Source: Nectonema munidae (taxonomy: Eukaryota > Nematomorpha > Nectonematoida > Nectonematidae). From it: DNA of 64,000 bases. The notes under the pieces are model-generated. The model was not told the DNA's origin. It saw only the letters and a list, made by a program, of their open reading frames with translations, and ran no database searches. The translations under genes and the position numbers were made by a program. Location of the stretch: the NCBI GenBank assembly GCA_030549495.1, contig JAUIRK010000278.1, positions 974,001 to 1,038,000 on the forward strand, read 5' to 3'. How positions within the stretch are numbered: position 1 is the first letter of the stretch; each line of letters opens with the position of its first letter. Of the stretch, positions 11,110-25,000 are shown piece after piece.

Positions 11110-12094
11110 TTCATTCACCACTCTTTTCATATTCGGCATATCTTTCTGTTAAGCTTTGACAATCCATCACTTTTAACAACTAAAAAATAGTTGGAGTACG
11201 ATTTGTTTTTAGGTCATTTGCAAAGTCACTTTTTTGCTTAGGAATTTGAAGAATTGACTAAAGTCATTAGGCATTTCATGAAATAACTAGACTATCATTT
11301 CAGTAATTCAATGAAATCCCTAGGAGATTCATGAAATTTCTAATTAAGATGGCAATTTTACTAAATCTCCTAAATTTTCTAAGATTTCATGGAATCCTTG
11401 GTTTTACTATCTTACTGTAGCATATATAATACTCTTTGTCGTGGAAAAACTTTCTATACCAAATAATATCCTCTCATTGCTAATTTATTTTGTTTTTTTA
11501 ATATATTAACTAATTAGATCGCGTTAATTCTAAAGACGATTATAAGAATATTAAATTATATTTCAAAAAATATTTGAATATCATTTGCAAAGATATGTAA
11601 TTATTTCAACAATCCTTTTTATACGTATATAAATTTACTAAAATTTTTATTAATGATGATGCCGATGATAATACAAAATTATTATGATGTCAATTTCATT
11701 TTAAAATGTTAAATGTAAACAATAAAATTTTAATCAAACGCATCTTTTTAAAAATTAGTACATTTTCTTTTGTGATATAATTTGGTCGAACTCAAAGTCT
11801 AGCCTCCGACATAAGCCCTCTTTCCGCTATGTGCGGGTTAATGTATATTTTAAATTCTGAAATTTTTAATACCGTCTAAGATTTTTATCCCCGTATAAGG
11901 AATGATTTTATGTTCCATCATGCATGTTAAATTCTTTGTTAAAAGTCGGATAAGTGGAAATTTCGCCTAACTCGGACAATTCTTGTGTGTTTTGGATGCC
12001 AACTTACATTTGAACTTCGGTCAGCTCAAACCTGAACTTTAATTATTCTCAATAACACTTTTCTATGCTCTGTGTGGATGGATGGCAGTCGATC
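11110..12094. other. Intergenic, no gene recognised
   Basis: AT-rich sequence with no supported gene. Short imperfect 'ATTTCATGAAAT'-type repeats occur at 11.27-11.40 kb. Confidence 0.4.
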
Positions 12095-13250
12095 ATCGTT
12101 TGGGTTCGCAATAGTATCGAAAATTAAAGAACCGGTACGGATACCAAAAAACTGTAAAAACTACGTTTATGTAATAATCATTAAAAAAATAAGCTTTGCT
12201 ATATAAACAATAAAGTGTAGAAAAACCATATAATCGAAAAAGAATAAAAACAAAGTGCATTTTTTTACAAATAAATAGACTTTTTGAAAAAAATTATTTA
12301 TATAAACGCCCAAAAAGAAATAAACAAAAATGAAATTTTATATTAAAAAAAGCTTTATTCACTGATAACAATTTTTAAAGTAATAATATTTTTTAAAAAA
12401 CTTGCCCATTTAAAGTGAAGTCCGACAATCGAGAGCGAATTTTCGATAATAAAAAAAAGCCCAGAAGCTGAAAATGCTCTTTCACTTTCTACGCATTTTT
12501 GAGAGGCGACTTTCGGAAAGTTTTCATTATTTTTCTTGCTTTGCTTATTACTAAATTATGCTTGAACATCAACAGATTCTATGTCAACAAAATTAACTTC
12601 TTCGCTTCTTCAGAGTTTTCATCTTCATTCAAGACATAAACTTGATCTTCTGCGGGCTGGGTATTGTGAAATTCAATCTTATTGTATAAGACATCACAAA
12701 CGCCCAAATTATTTGCATGTGCTAAGCACAACTGATGAAGTGGTTGAATATCTTAACTATTACAGCAAAACAAAATTTGAGCATAAGCCAGAAGAAATAA
12801 GCTAAAAAAGATATTGTTTTTTTTTAATTAAAATATATTGAAAACTAAAGCATATCTCATACACAAACACTTACACATATTATATTCCTCATTTGGTTAC
12901 AAATTTGCTAGCATACAAAAATAATTTAGTCACTCGCTTTCAAACTTACAACTCATGGTACTTTGAAAATTATTGTAACACTTACATTATGCCAAAAAAT
13001 TGACGAGAGTAAAAATTTGATAATTTCAAAGAAAACGAAGAAACAAAAAGAGATACAAATTATTTTAAAACATATGGGTGAAGTTTTTTTCTATCATTTT
13101 AGCTTGAAAGAATTTTATCAGAGATAAATGGGTGAATAACTAGGCAAGTCTAGGAAACGGGAATAAGTTGAGGTTCCGAGACAATTCATAAAATTTAGGA
13201 ACCAGGAATGTCCCGGTTCTTTGAAACCAGGAGCGAGCCCTAAATCGTGT
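12095..13250 (-). mobile_element. Decayed hAT element
   Basis: The minus strand still encodes recognisable hAT pieces. CLAHANNLGVCDVLYNK followed by an acidic stretch lies at about 12.8-12.6 kb. SERAFSASGLFF, the hAT dimerisation-domain signature, lies at about 12.50-12.44 kb. The two motifs are normally several hundred residues apart but lie within about 300 bp here, so much of the catalytic core is deleted. The left end near 12117 (AGTATCGAAAATTAAAGAAC) matches, with few changes, the reversed end of the element at 32.4-32.49 kb. Boundaries are approximate. Confidence 0.6.
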
Positions 13251-15149
13251 TGCTAAATATTTCATACGCTGTAAATACCAAGTTTCAATGACAAATCAAT
13301 AAAAGTGTCAATCACGTATGTTTTAATTCATTTCGTTTTAGAACATTTTCAGCACTGAGACATTTATAGGACTAATTAGTTGCATGGATGTATGAATGAC
13401 ATCGTTTGCATGTATAATAATTTATCGTATATTCCTTCGTGTTCTTTTTTATAAAATAAAATATATTCAGAATAATTCTTTCTCAAGTTTTTACTTCCTA
13501 AAGTTAGAGCATGGGCAGTATCGCTGAATAGTCATGATCAAAATATATTGATTTAACAACCAAAATTGGGAACACCGTGCTACACGAGTCGATAAACTCG
13601 AAATAATTTGATGAGTACCCAGGACTTCGAGTAAGCAGCAGTTTACTGTACTTACTTAGCTCATTTTTGTCTTGCATGTAGGTACACTATTCAATATCTT
13701 TAGACACGCTGATGTGACAATGCAGTTTTTTTTAAAGGCTGCTCTCAATCTAAATGGAAGCACGATAATTGATAATTTCTTTTTCAGCTGGATGGCTTTT
13801 ATACCAGTGTCAAAAATCATTTTAGATGAAAATTGTGAATCTATCGTTAGTTTACGATTTGAATCCAAGACGATTTCGTATTACTTGCACCATCTTATTA
13901 CTTTTATCATATTACATTTACTTTATCTTACTTGAAGTATCTTATCAATACAAGTTTTGATAAAATAAAGTAATTTGCTAAGTTAGAATAAAGAATAGGT
14001 CAAGGTAATATTTGAAAAAAGTAATCTTTATACACACGATAAAGATGAAAATAATATAAAGAAATTAAAAAAAATACTTTATTTTTAAAAAAATTAAATG
14101 TTCTAAGAAGATAACTGGGAAATGGCTTTCAAATACCCAAATTTATTGCTAAAACAATGGTATCTTTGAACAAGAAATTTCATTTTTTAGCCAAGTTAAC
14201 ATATTTACTTCTTGAACTTTTATAATTTCCAAGAGTCGCCCTTATAACTTGAAAATAACGTGGTAAAGCATTGTGAAAACCTTCACAAACAGTTCGTAGT
14301 TTTTGGTATTAAATTCATAGAATTAAAATGTTTCCACAAAGATGGTGAAAATTTTGGGTATCTCACCCTATTACCTACTCTTTGTCATCAAACATATGTT
14401 TTTTCAAAGTACGATAATAAATGTTCATACTTTCTCTGTTTAGGAAAATTTCCATATTTTGTGTGGAATACTTTGTTTTGGGAAGTCTATACAATACTTC
14501 TTAACAAACATTGTTAAAGAGTTTGAAATAGCGCTTCTGTCAGAAAAGTTCATTGAACTACTTACTCCATGCTTTAATTCATAACTAACGCCTCACTTCT
14601 GATTGGATCACCAGTATGCGAGTCCTGGGATGCCTCTTTAACTATAACATCATTTTTTGTAATTATTGTGGCACTACATTAAAATTTTTTGTACTGAGGA
14701 ATTTTATCTGTCATCCTTAAATGTTTTTCTGAAAAGATACTCATGTCCATTGAGTATTAGTACCTCTTTACCTTTGCTTGATTTAGCAAATTGAAGCATA
14801 AAAAATTACGTAAAAACAAGGGTTTGATAAAGTAAATGTGAAATAAAATTGATTGTCAAGAAATAATCTAGTTGAAACAAATGTAAATAAGATTGCCTGG
14901 TGGTAACAAAATGCTCTTATAACTTTGGAAATATTCTAATATAATTAGTTTCCTCTTAAACTATTGCTTACAAGTATAATCTTCTTTATTTTTTTATATA
15001 ACTTTGTGTCATTTCCTGTATTTTGTATTATAATGTTCTCACAACTACTATATTTATTAATTACAAGATTACTGATAAAAGTTAAATGAATGTGATGTGT
15101 TGTAGTAAAAGTATATGATGTGAAAGATAGAGAAAAAGTTTCTTACAAA
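13251..15149. other. Intergenic, no gene recognised
   Basis: Several 60-90 codon frames exist on both strands, but their translations are low-complexity and show no motif or splice pattern that I can support. Confidence 0.4.
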
Positions 15150-15360
15150 AAAATTTTTTTTTTTTTTTTTTGATGAAAAAAAAAAAGGCGGGGCTGCGTT
15201 CTTTTGTTTTTTTTTTCTTTTTAAAGAAAAGGAGGTATTAATTTTTTCTTTTATCCATGAAAAAAAAAAATTTTTCTTCTTCTCTTTCTTTTTTTACTCA
15301 TTTGTGTTTAAAGAAAATTTAAAATTAAAAAAAAAAAAACAAAAAAAAAAAAAAAGAAAA
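15150..15360. repeat. Poly(A)/poly(T) low-complexity tract
   Basis: Long alternating runs of A and T, with runs up to about 18 bases, and one short GC patch (GGCGGGGCTGCG, near 15187). This is simple sequence, hard to assemble accurately. Confidence 0.8.
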
Positions 15361-15725
15361 TTTAAAATATGGTATTTTTAAATTTTTATTTAATCATTTT
15401 AAATTAACTTTTAATTTATAATAAAGGTAAAATTATATTGATACGATTTGATTGTGCGTGTGTAAGATGGAGCAAGTGTAAATGGTGTAAGTGTAGGATG
15501 GTGTAAGTGCAATGGTGCGAGTGAACGACTATCATCCAAGATACTATATACTTCACGCAGCGAGATTTAAGAGAGGAACTATGTGATTGGTTCTTAAACA
15601 GCCTAGCGACTCAAACTAGAAAGAGCTTACATTGGATTCCAAGAATAAATTGGTTTTACTGTATATTCAAGGTTGAGTTTGTGCAAGTGTTAGGGAGTCT
15701 TTTTTTAATTAGGCAAAGAACATCA

Positions 15726-15731
15726 TTTATT
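15726..15731 (-). promoter_or_regulatory. Poly(A) signal of TNPO3
   Basis: AATAAA on the minus strand, 110 bp downstream of the predicted TNPO3 stop codon, in CACGAAATAAATGATG context. Confidence 0.5.
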
Positions 15732-15840
15732 TCGTGAAACTTTCATTCTCCATACCAAAAGTGACTTTTATATAGAAACACAAGGCGCACAAGTTAACAC
15801 AAAGGTGAATGAGAAGATCCACGTTCTCGCGCTCACTGAT

Positions 15841-16041
15841 TCACGACAACGCACTGCAACGAAGCATTAGACTTAGCTTGTGCAGATGGCAAGACACATC
15901 CTCCTTACAGGAAGAAGAAGTCAACTCTGTCAACGTTGCTTCCACATCACTTTCGGAGTAGCCTTTCGATAGAGTGAGTTCGTTTTTTTCCAACTTGCTC
16001 TTCACTTCATAGAAGGATGTCGTCATTGAGTGCTGGAGAAG
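15841..16041 (-). CDS. TNPO3: TNPO3 terminal exon
   Basis: The acceptor TATTTCAG precedes 16041, phase 0. It encodes LLQHSMTTSFYEVKSKL, aligned with human IMQVDRPTFCRWLENSL, and ends CKEDVSCHLHKLSLMLRCSALS then TGA at 15841, matching human ECKQVCWALRDFTRLFR. Confidence 0.75.
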   Translation of the reverse strand, partial: LLQHSMTTSFYEVKSKLEKNELTLSKGYSESDVEATLTELTSSSCKEDVSCHLHKLSLMLRCSALS

Positions 16042-19000
16042 CTGAAATATTTTTTAATTCATTCATCCGATACAAGACTTAAAAAGTTGATCAGAAATTC
16101 TTCCAAAATTTCTTACCTACTTTGGGTTCATTTCTTTAATTTAATTTTTTTTCCATCTCGGAGAAAAAAATTTTGTTAGTGTAATTCTAAGGTTATTTTA
16201 AATATTTCAATAGCTCGTTGCCAATACATATAGAATGTTGACATAAACTTAATTCACTGTTCTCGGGCGATCCACCTAATCCGAGTGCTATTTTTCAAAT
16301 GACCTCTCGTGTCGAAAGTCTTAGGGCACGAGCGGTTCTTAAAATTAAAGTATTTTTGGTAAAGTTTTAAAAACTTTAGCTCAAAGACATGAAAGTTCTG
16401 TCACGTTTTAAAACAACTCAATAAGCTAAATGACTCAGGAGGACTAAACATTATATTTTTATCCCAAACACACTTTCACTGAAATGCTTTTATATTTTTC
16501 ATAGAACTAATTTATTGCCGCTCGCTAAACCCTAAGCAACTCTGTTTTAAACTTTACTGCTACCAATCCTCTTCTTCTTGCTTTGCCATTTGCGTGCGTT
16601 ATTCCCACTTTCCTATCTTTGTATTTGAGGATTAACATAATAGTGTTCGAAAATTAAAAAGTTTTTTCTCTCCGCGTCTTATATATATTTCTATAGAGAC
16701 GCATACCTCCTTGTTTTATAATATTAATTGCCATTATGAGGCCCGAGGTAAGCTCATTTTTAACATACGAATACATGCATATTGACATTAGACACATCCA
16801 TACATGCGAATTCTTAAATCTCAAAGCAGGGGTATAGCACATTCTTCGGACAACTAATTTACTTAGAGATAACATATTTGACGTATCCTACTTCAGAATA
16901 ATCGTAGAATTTAAGAAGTAGAGCGTATCTTGGGAGCTTAGGACTTTGACACAAGGGATAGAGTGAAATTTGAATACCTCTTTCCAACTTGATGAGAACC
17001 AATCGTAGAATACATCGGCGTTGTCAAAAATCATTCTCCTAGGAATACTGAGCGAGGATTGCAAAAGGTGAAGAACAAGGGGAGGTGAGTTTAGAGCCAA
17101 AATCCCGGTAATCACGGAGTACTTACCTTCATCCTGTAAAAGGCAGTGAAATCAAAAAACTAAGTAGTGAGATAAAATGGTAAGTGAATTTACATACTTA
17201 AGCTTTTGGATAACTTATCGTCTTCTTTTTCGTTGTTTTTTTGAATTATTTAAAGCAGAAAATTCTTTTGAGAAGTACGGATTCATTATAGAACTACTAC
17301 ATGCCTTAACCTTGACTCACTTAGAAAAAAACTAAACACTTTTTCAATAAGAAAATATTTACTCAGGCATCGGTTTTCCAGGAATTTATCATCTGCTTTC
17401 TTTTTAAATGAGTTTTTAAAGCAGGCGATTTTTATTCTACGGGACACTGGTGTTGCATTGTGCGTGAAAGTGTTAAATGTGGTTGTGCAACTAAAAAATT
17501 TACCAATGGATTTGGAATTTTAAAATATCAAAATCTCATTAAATTTAACACTAATTACACAATTAAAATTTAGTAGTACAGAACCGGTGTCCATTCCATT
17601 GAAGTTGAAAGAGGTAAGTAAGGAATGTAAAACAAAGTTAGAGTTTTGAAGACAGCTCAATTATCGGTTATATTTCCTAATGCATCGAGCCTATTTCTTG
17701 AAGATAATATAAACACTTCTTTAGTTCTTAGCTGTCTTTGTTGTTCAACATTTCTCGATGTCTCTGATATACAGTTTAAAGATTAATCAAACCCATTTTA
17801 AAAGTAACAAAGTTTACAAGAAAATAAATTTTCCTGTATTCAAAGTTAGCGTAAGTTGGCACTTAAAGTTAATCGAAGTAATCAAAAATGAATTAATCAG
17901 ATGCTCATCTTATATAAATACTATAGAACTTGGATATAGTTGCCTTGAAAAAGCAATGCTGCTCTATTTTTGACCCGACAACGTTGAAATTAAAGTGTAT
18001 TATTAAAATTTAAAAATGAGAGTATAAAACTTTATTAAATTGTGAAATATTTTGACAACTCTTCGGTGTACAAAAAACGAACGCCGGTGGCAATGTGGTT
18101 AGACCTCAGTAATTTCATTCCAAAGGTCTTGGGTTCGATACCCGGCGTTCCCAAAATAGAATGTCTTGTTCTTTAATCTGATGCCATTCGGTTGACGACA
18201 GCAAGGGCATCCGGTCAAGAAATGCACCACGCTCCGAAAAAATCCACCGCTATGCCATCTGCTCAAGCAAAGTCAACAATTTTAGATAGATATGTGCGAG
18301 CCATAATTCAGAACACCTCTCACTGGAAGCACATAACGATTCATATTTATCTCACTTTTAAATGAAGAATAACGATGATAATGACAATAAAAAGTAAAAA
18401 GCGACGTCTATTAGACAAGAATGTGGTTAGGAGAACTTTTAATCCTTCTATGAGATTTTAATGTTGACATAATAATGTTAGAGCAAAAATGAAGCGTAAC
18501 TGGGTTCGAATTTTGAAAAATTTATTATTATTGAAGAAATATGGGCCACGCACAATTGTTCGTTTTGCTCCATAAGGCTGACCCAAAAATTGGAAAAATT
18601 TTTTTCAAAAAAAAAGAAATATGCGCCACGCTGACCCAAAAATAACAACACTGCTAGAATAAGAGAAGAAAATAGTTACAGGTGCGGGTGCTATAACAAG
18701 TTTTGATAGAAAATAAGATGCTGATTCGTGAGAAGAAGGATTATCCACGTATAAAGACATCAAGGCCAAGTGAAAAATGTCGGAAAAAATCTTCATTTGA
18801 AGAAAGGGGATAAGGAGATCGGAGATGTAACTGGCAAAAATAGAGAGAGATGTTATGCATCCACACATCAAAAATCAAATTAAGAGTGAGGTACCGTTGG
18901 CAAAGTCTGAAGAAATCCTCAATCATATCTGGACACGTTTGCAAGGATTTGAATAAAGCAGCTTCAGGAATATTTCTCCAAGGAATACTGGTATTTGTAA

Positions 19001-22000
19001 TGTTAGAGATTTTTGTAAATGTGTGAAGTGCAAAAAACTAAAAAATAAACAAGTGAAGTTGACAAGAGTTCACTAACATTTTCACCTGGTCCTCCATTTG
19101 GAGAGTGCGGCTATCATTTTATTTTTTAGGAAAAAAATATTTAAAAAAAACTAACGCTGCAAAAATACATACTAAAAACAAATTTCTATAATATGAATCG
19201 AAAAATATTCTTTCTAGTAGAACACACCCGCCCCAATAATTCAAATAATAAGCTCACATGGTTTTGAAAACCAAAAAAGGGGATAGATTGAAGTTATAAA
19301 AGCATTTTACAAACAATGAAAGGATTAACGCAGTTGTTTTGATCGAATTTCATGTAAAATTAAAATAAAAAAGCAAAAGTGACTTAACGAACATTTCACA
19401 CGGAAAAACGATGAAATGCGAATAGTATATGTTATGAAGTTAATTAAAATAATTATTTGAATGCTAATTATATGCATTGAAATCTGTTTGTAACGAAGTC
19501 GATTATAACGAAATTCCGAATGCACAAATTTAAGAAACAAGAAAAAAGGTTTTATAGCTTGATATAGCTTTTATCTCCAATATTATTCTTTTCTTTAGGT
19601 ATTGATGCGAAAGAGAAAGTTAATGGCAGAGATATCTATGCGCTAAATAATGTTGAGTAAAGAGAGCAATGATACATTGAGCATGACCATCAATCCAGAC
19701 GTGTAGATGTCAAAGCTGCCGAAAACATGAACAATGATGGAACCGAGATAGAGGTAGCTGGAGTAGGTGTGGCTTTGATACAATTGTGCTAGGGTGGAAA
19801 CGAGTGGAGTCAAAACTTGTGCGGCATCTTCATTCACAGTGCGTAGAAAGTGTTTACAGCATCGACACACCTTCTCAGCATCGTCCTCATTTGTGTTGTA
19901 GCGCTGCAGACACTCCAGAAGACATTGCCACAGAGCCTCGAAAAAGGAACGCAGGTTTGATAGCAGACAGTTTTTTTGGCTAAAGTACAACGCGCTCGTG
20001 TGAAGCTTCAAAAGCATCAAACTCAGCATGTCTAAAGAGTGGGATATTGCCGAAATGTTCTGGCCTGAAGTGTGACTTGATGTCACTGACTGTATCTGTG
20101 TTATGTATGGCTGTCCGAGGTTGTGTATGAGGAACTGGAGCTGAGTGACATCACTCAAAGAAAATGCCAGAGTGCAGACAGCCTCAAAAACACTATCTCT
20201 CCAAACTATAACGGCAGAAGATTCAGGTTGCTGATGAAACTTGGCCAAAATCTCCATTAATCGCGGGATAAATGAGGTAAAGGGGGTAGGATTTTTGTCA
20301 AAATAGTCGTTTATTGTGTTGAAAGCTCGCTTCTGAAGATTAGTTGGAAGGAACACAATTTGCAACAGGTAGTCGATTACTCGTTCTAAGGTAAAGAAGG
20401 CGACATGTTAACAGCATAAATCTAAACAAATAAGCAACCAAATAAAAGATTATCTTCCTAACTTTGCCTGGTAAAAATTTCTTTAAATTTAATAACGCAA
20501 GAGGTTCATTCTTTAAAATCTCGACTGTTCCAGTTTTAGCAAAAATATCACAAGAAAGGTTGGGAAGTGCAGTAAAGTTGGCTGATGAAGTATGAAGAGC
20601 CGCGCGTATATACAAAAATCAGCCACTTATAATACTTAAGTTCAAACTCTTGCTATCGCGTGAAGCTACATGATTTCCATAATTTCAACTTTTTCGCACT
20701 TTGCATAATTTTAGATTATTCTTGAAAAAAATCGAAAAGGTCCAAAATTCGAATTTTAATTTTTTTTTTAAGGTCGAGATCTTAAAGAATGCACCCTCTT
20801 CTTTTCAACGTTATTTATGAATTGTCTTGTGTATCATTGAAAAAGCATTAAAATCACTAGTTAAGCATATCACTAATACTTAACCCGTTATCGACCAGAA
20901 TAATCAGACGATATCTAATGTAAAGCAGAAGATTTGTATTAAAAAGCAGACGATTCATATTTTTGTAAAGTCGACATATGTCGACTGTGGTCGATAACCA
21001 GTTAATTTGCGGCCTCCTAAGCATAGCTCGGGCCCAAATTTGGATAGCTATATGACCAATAACTTACGCAGCAATTTTTATTTGGAGGAGCCTATAGGCT
21101 TGCTTTAAAATTAAAGTAACAAATGCTGTTTATAACAACTCTACTCGTTATGCTTATACGTTCCTTTATCTCTCTCTCTCTATTTCTTTTGATTTTATCA
21201 TAGTGTATATTTCTTATCTGGGTTTCTCACAACAAAGAGCAATTTTTTTATTATAAATTTGCTCTCTTATCACAGGTAGAAGGCGCATCTAAACAAAAGT
21301 TAACGATTTGATCGCCACCGTCAATGATATCAATAATTTTTCTATAGTTTCATTTTATTTTCTTTATATTGTTACTATATGCATATTGTCAAGAAATGAA
21401 TTCATTATTTAACTTTTTAATTTGTTAAGTACATTTTTTATGGTGAGGCCACATATTTGGCAAGATCGCAATATATCGTCATACTATTTTAAAGTATTTC
21501 AATCCATAACCCTTTACTCAGTCCTAAGAGCACAACAGTTAGTGTGTTAATTAAAACATTAGCGCTCTTTCTGTGTTTTATCCAATAATGATAATTAAAC
21601 ACATATAAATGTTCGTGGAAGCTATTAAATTACTTCCACGCTTGTATGCAAACTACGTGTGCGAAGTAGATGTTTTTCTGCCTTGATTGCAATAAAAAGC
21701 GAATACTGAAAGATCATTTGTGCTCTTTATGTTATCTTCAAATAAGTGCATGTTTGAAAATGTAGATAGAAAGTTGAGAAGTAAGCCTAATTCGCAAATT
21801 ATGATACAAGTTAACATTTTCCGAAATTTATTTTATTTATTGAATTTAGGAAATAATCTTGGTTAAATTGTTTACTTGGAAGAGACTGCATATCAGGGGG
21901 CACTCTTTGAATGCAACAAATGGTGTGGCAACACTTGTTCAAAAACTTGATTGATGTGTACAAAAGAGCTTCATTTTTAGAAAAGGATAACAAGGAGTCT

Positions 22001-25000
22001 ATGACAAACAAAACCATATCAAAAAGAGAAGCCAGCTCACTAAAAACAAAAAATATGTTTAAAATTCTAAAAGTAATTTTTTTATTACCTACTCGACACT
22101 AGATATTATAAAAAATACATCGATCATCTCCAACCTGTATACTACGATGGTTTCTATTCCATGTAGAAATAACTAGGGAGACAATGTTCAACTTTCTGTT
22201 CACATTCTGCTAGATGTAAGATTTGATATACCTCATTCGGGGAGACGATGCTACATAAGTTATTACCTATATACATTATACCTGTATACTACGATGGTTC
22301 ATCTCCAACCTGTATACCGCGATAATTCATCTCCAACCTATATAATATATTCTATCAAATAATCAAAATAAAATTCTGTAATCAAAGAATCGAAATATAT
22401 TCTTTAAAAAATCAAAAAATATCTAACTTTCTGTTCATATTTTGCTACCTTATACGATGTTACAAAAGTTATTACCTATACTTTGCAATTTGCACGATTT
22501 TAAATATTATATTTGTCGAATAATCAAAGAATCGAAAAATGTTCAAATCAAAAAATATTTATTCTTTTTAAATATATCGTTGGCTCCCCTTACTTTTAAA
22601 ATTGAAAGATAAACCTAGTCTTTAATAATTAATTTTTATCAAATTATGCACATACGAAACTAAAAGTAAGGGGAGCCAACGATATATTTAGAAAGAATAA
22701 ATATTTTTTGATTTGAACATTTTTCGATTCTTTGATTATTCGACAAATTTTGCTCACTAAAAACAAAAAATAAAAGTAATTTTTTTTATTACCTACTCGA
22801 CACTAGATATTATAAAAATACATCGATCATCTCCAACCTGTATACTACGATGGTTTCTATTCCATGTACAAATGACTAGGGAGACAATGTTCAACTTTCT
22901 GTTCACATTTTGCTAGGTGTAAGATTTGATATACCTCATTCAGGGAGACGATATTACATAAGTTATTACCTATATACCTGTATACTGCGATGGTTCATTT
23001 CCAACCTGTCACTTCATATTTTGCTAGATGTAAGATTTGATATACCTCATTCGGGGAGACGATGCTACTTAAGTTATTACCTATATTTTTGCAATTTTTT
23101 CACGATATTAAATAATATATCTGTCAAATAATCAAAATAAAATTCTATAATCAAAGAATCGAAAAATATTCTTTAAAAAATCAAAAAATATGAAACTTTC
23201 TGTTCATATTTTACTAGATGTAAGATTTGATATACCTCATACGATGTTACAAAAGTTATTACCTATATTTTTGCAATTTGCACGATATTAAATAATATAT
23301 TTGTCAAATAATAATCAATATTAAATCCTATAATCAAAGAATCGAAAAATATTCTTTAAAAAATCAAAAAATATTTATTCTTTTTTAAGATATCGTTGGC
23401 TCCGGTTACTTTTAGTTTCCTATATGTATGATTTGATAAAAATGATTAAAGAGACTAAGTTTATCTTTCTTTTCTAAAAGTAACGGGAGATAACCTTCCC
23501 CTAATGTTTCGTAATGATTTAAATCAAAGGCAAATTTTTGAGCCTTGGACAAAAGTTCAAGTCCTGAAACAGAAAAGTTTTGGGATCTAGAATTTTTGAA
23601 ACAAAAAAGAGCCTTTTCAACACCGGAGTAATGACTCTCTCTCTCATTCTTTTACGCTTTGTTCCACTTTTCCCTTAAGAATTGTAAGATTCCTACGCTG
23701 AAGATGTCAGCTTAGCAGTGTATTAAGCGGTGCTTTAAAATCATCAGCTATTTCTGATTTTCATTTTACTTTTAGTTCAACAGCAGTAATGGCATGATAC
23801 TTTGCGAAAAAATCAGGATTTTGAGTTTAGAACACGTAGGTACCCTTAATACATTTAGTACAAACGTGTTAGTTATTACAAAGTTATAAAAGACGCTCTC
23901 TAAAAGCGAGTTCATTAAAAAGGTCGAATTTACGTCTTTATTTTGTACAGGGGATTGGGAGTGGACAAATTGATGCATATCATTGAAGTGTTCATATTAA
24001 GCGAGTTTGCAATAACGCCATTTTACTTTGTATATCAACAAACGCTATGTTGCTTATATATCGAAAAAACATTATTGTTGAATATCATCTAATTTTTAAT
24101 GAAGTATGCAAAACCTTCTATTTTTCTTAAGCTTAAAATATATGCGTTATTTTCAGCATTACTAGGTCCATAACAAATTCGTGACAGAGTTAAAAAAATG
24201 TACTTTTAGAAAGATGGGTGCTATGCATTTAAATAAGTTTCCCTTATGAAAGATTATTATCAATTTTGGTTTGTTTTTCTCTTTCTTTTTGAATCAATAA
24301 CTGTTTTTAGAAGTGATAACAAAAAAAGCAGCATAAATTTTGTTTTCTTTGTCTCCAAAGTTAATTTGAAAAAAATAATAATAAAATTTTTAAATTTAAA
24401 ACTGACAAAATTTGAAAAAAATTTAATTGGTATCTTTTAGCCATATAAAATTCTTTGATTTTTCTTTAAAAAACATCTCCTAAATAAAGATCCGGCCCGC
24501 AAAGGCCTAGCGTCCGGCCCTATACCCTTCTCGGTACTAACAAAGCAATGTGGCCCGCAAAACTCTGGAAGATGGACTGTTGCAAAAAGAATTATGCAAA
24601 CAAAAAAGAGTTTGAGCATAAGCGTTTGGTTTGACAACACGCACTTATTGAGAAAATAAGTGAGCACAGGGTTTTGCGTGTAATAGTGTTTTCTGCAAAG
24701 CCTTATATACAAAAATATGCAAGACAACAACAATTTAAAAATATATATTTTAATTCCTGTTTTGCTCATTTACAATCATACAGAGTTTTTCGATCTATTA
24801 CGTCGTTGTTGCAATCAATTACGTCAGTTCTAAAAATAAGAAAAATTAAAAAAAGCGCAAAATAAAATTTTATTTACTAACAATCAATATGCTATTTGTG
24901 TGATATCCATTGCAATCTGAACTAGTGATTTCTGTGAAAGCACTGCTGATTTGGTTTTTCAGCTACCAAATTTTTCCATTTGTTGAAACAATTTTCAATT

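Noticed and set aside
13656-14517. Several 70-87 codon frames on both strands
   Set aside because: Low-complexity translations without motifs or splice sites; typical of AT-rich DNA.
16888-16977. Read-through end of TNPO3 at the TAG at 16888
   Set aside because: The exon at 16041-15841 matches the true TNPO3 C terminus and joins in phase from a donor at 16978.
20340-20615. Protein-like minus-strand frame just upstream of a TNPO3 exon
   Set aside because: The exon at 21876 joins 20385 directly in the right phase and no TNPO3 residues are missing there; this frame also lacks a donor in a usable phase.
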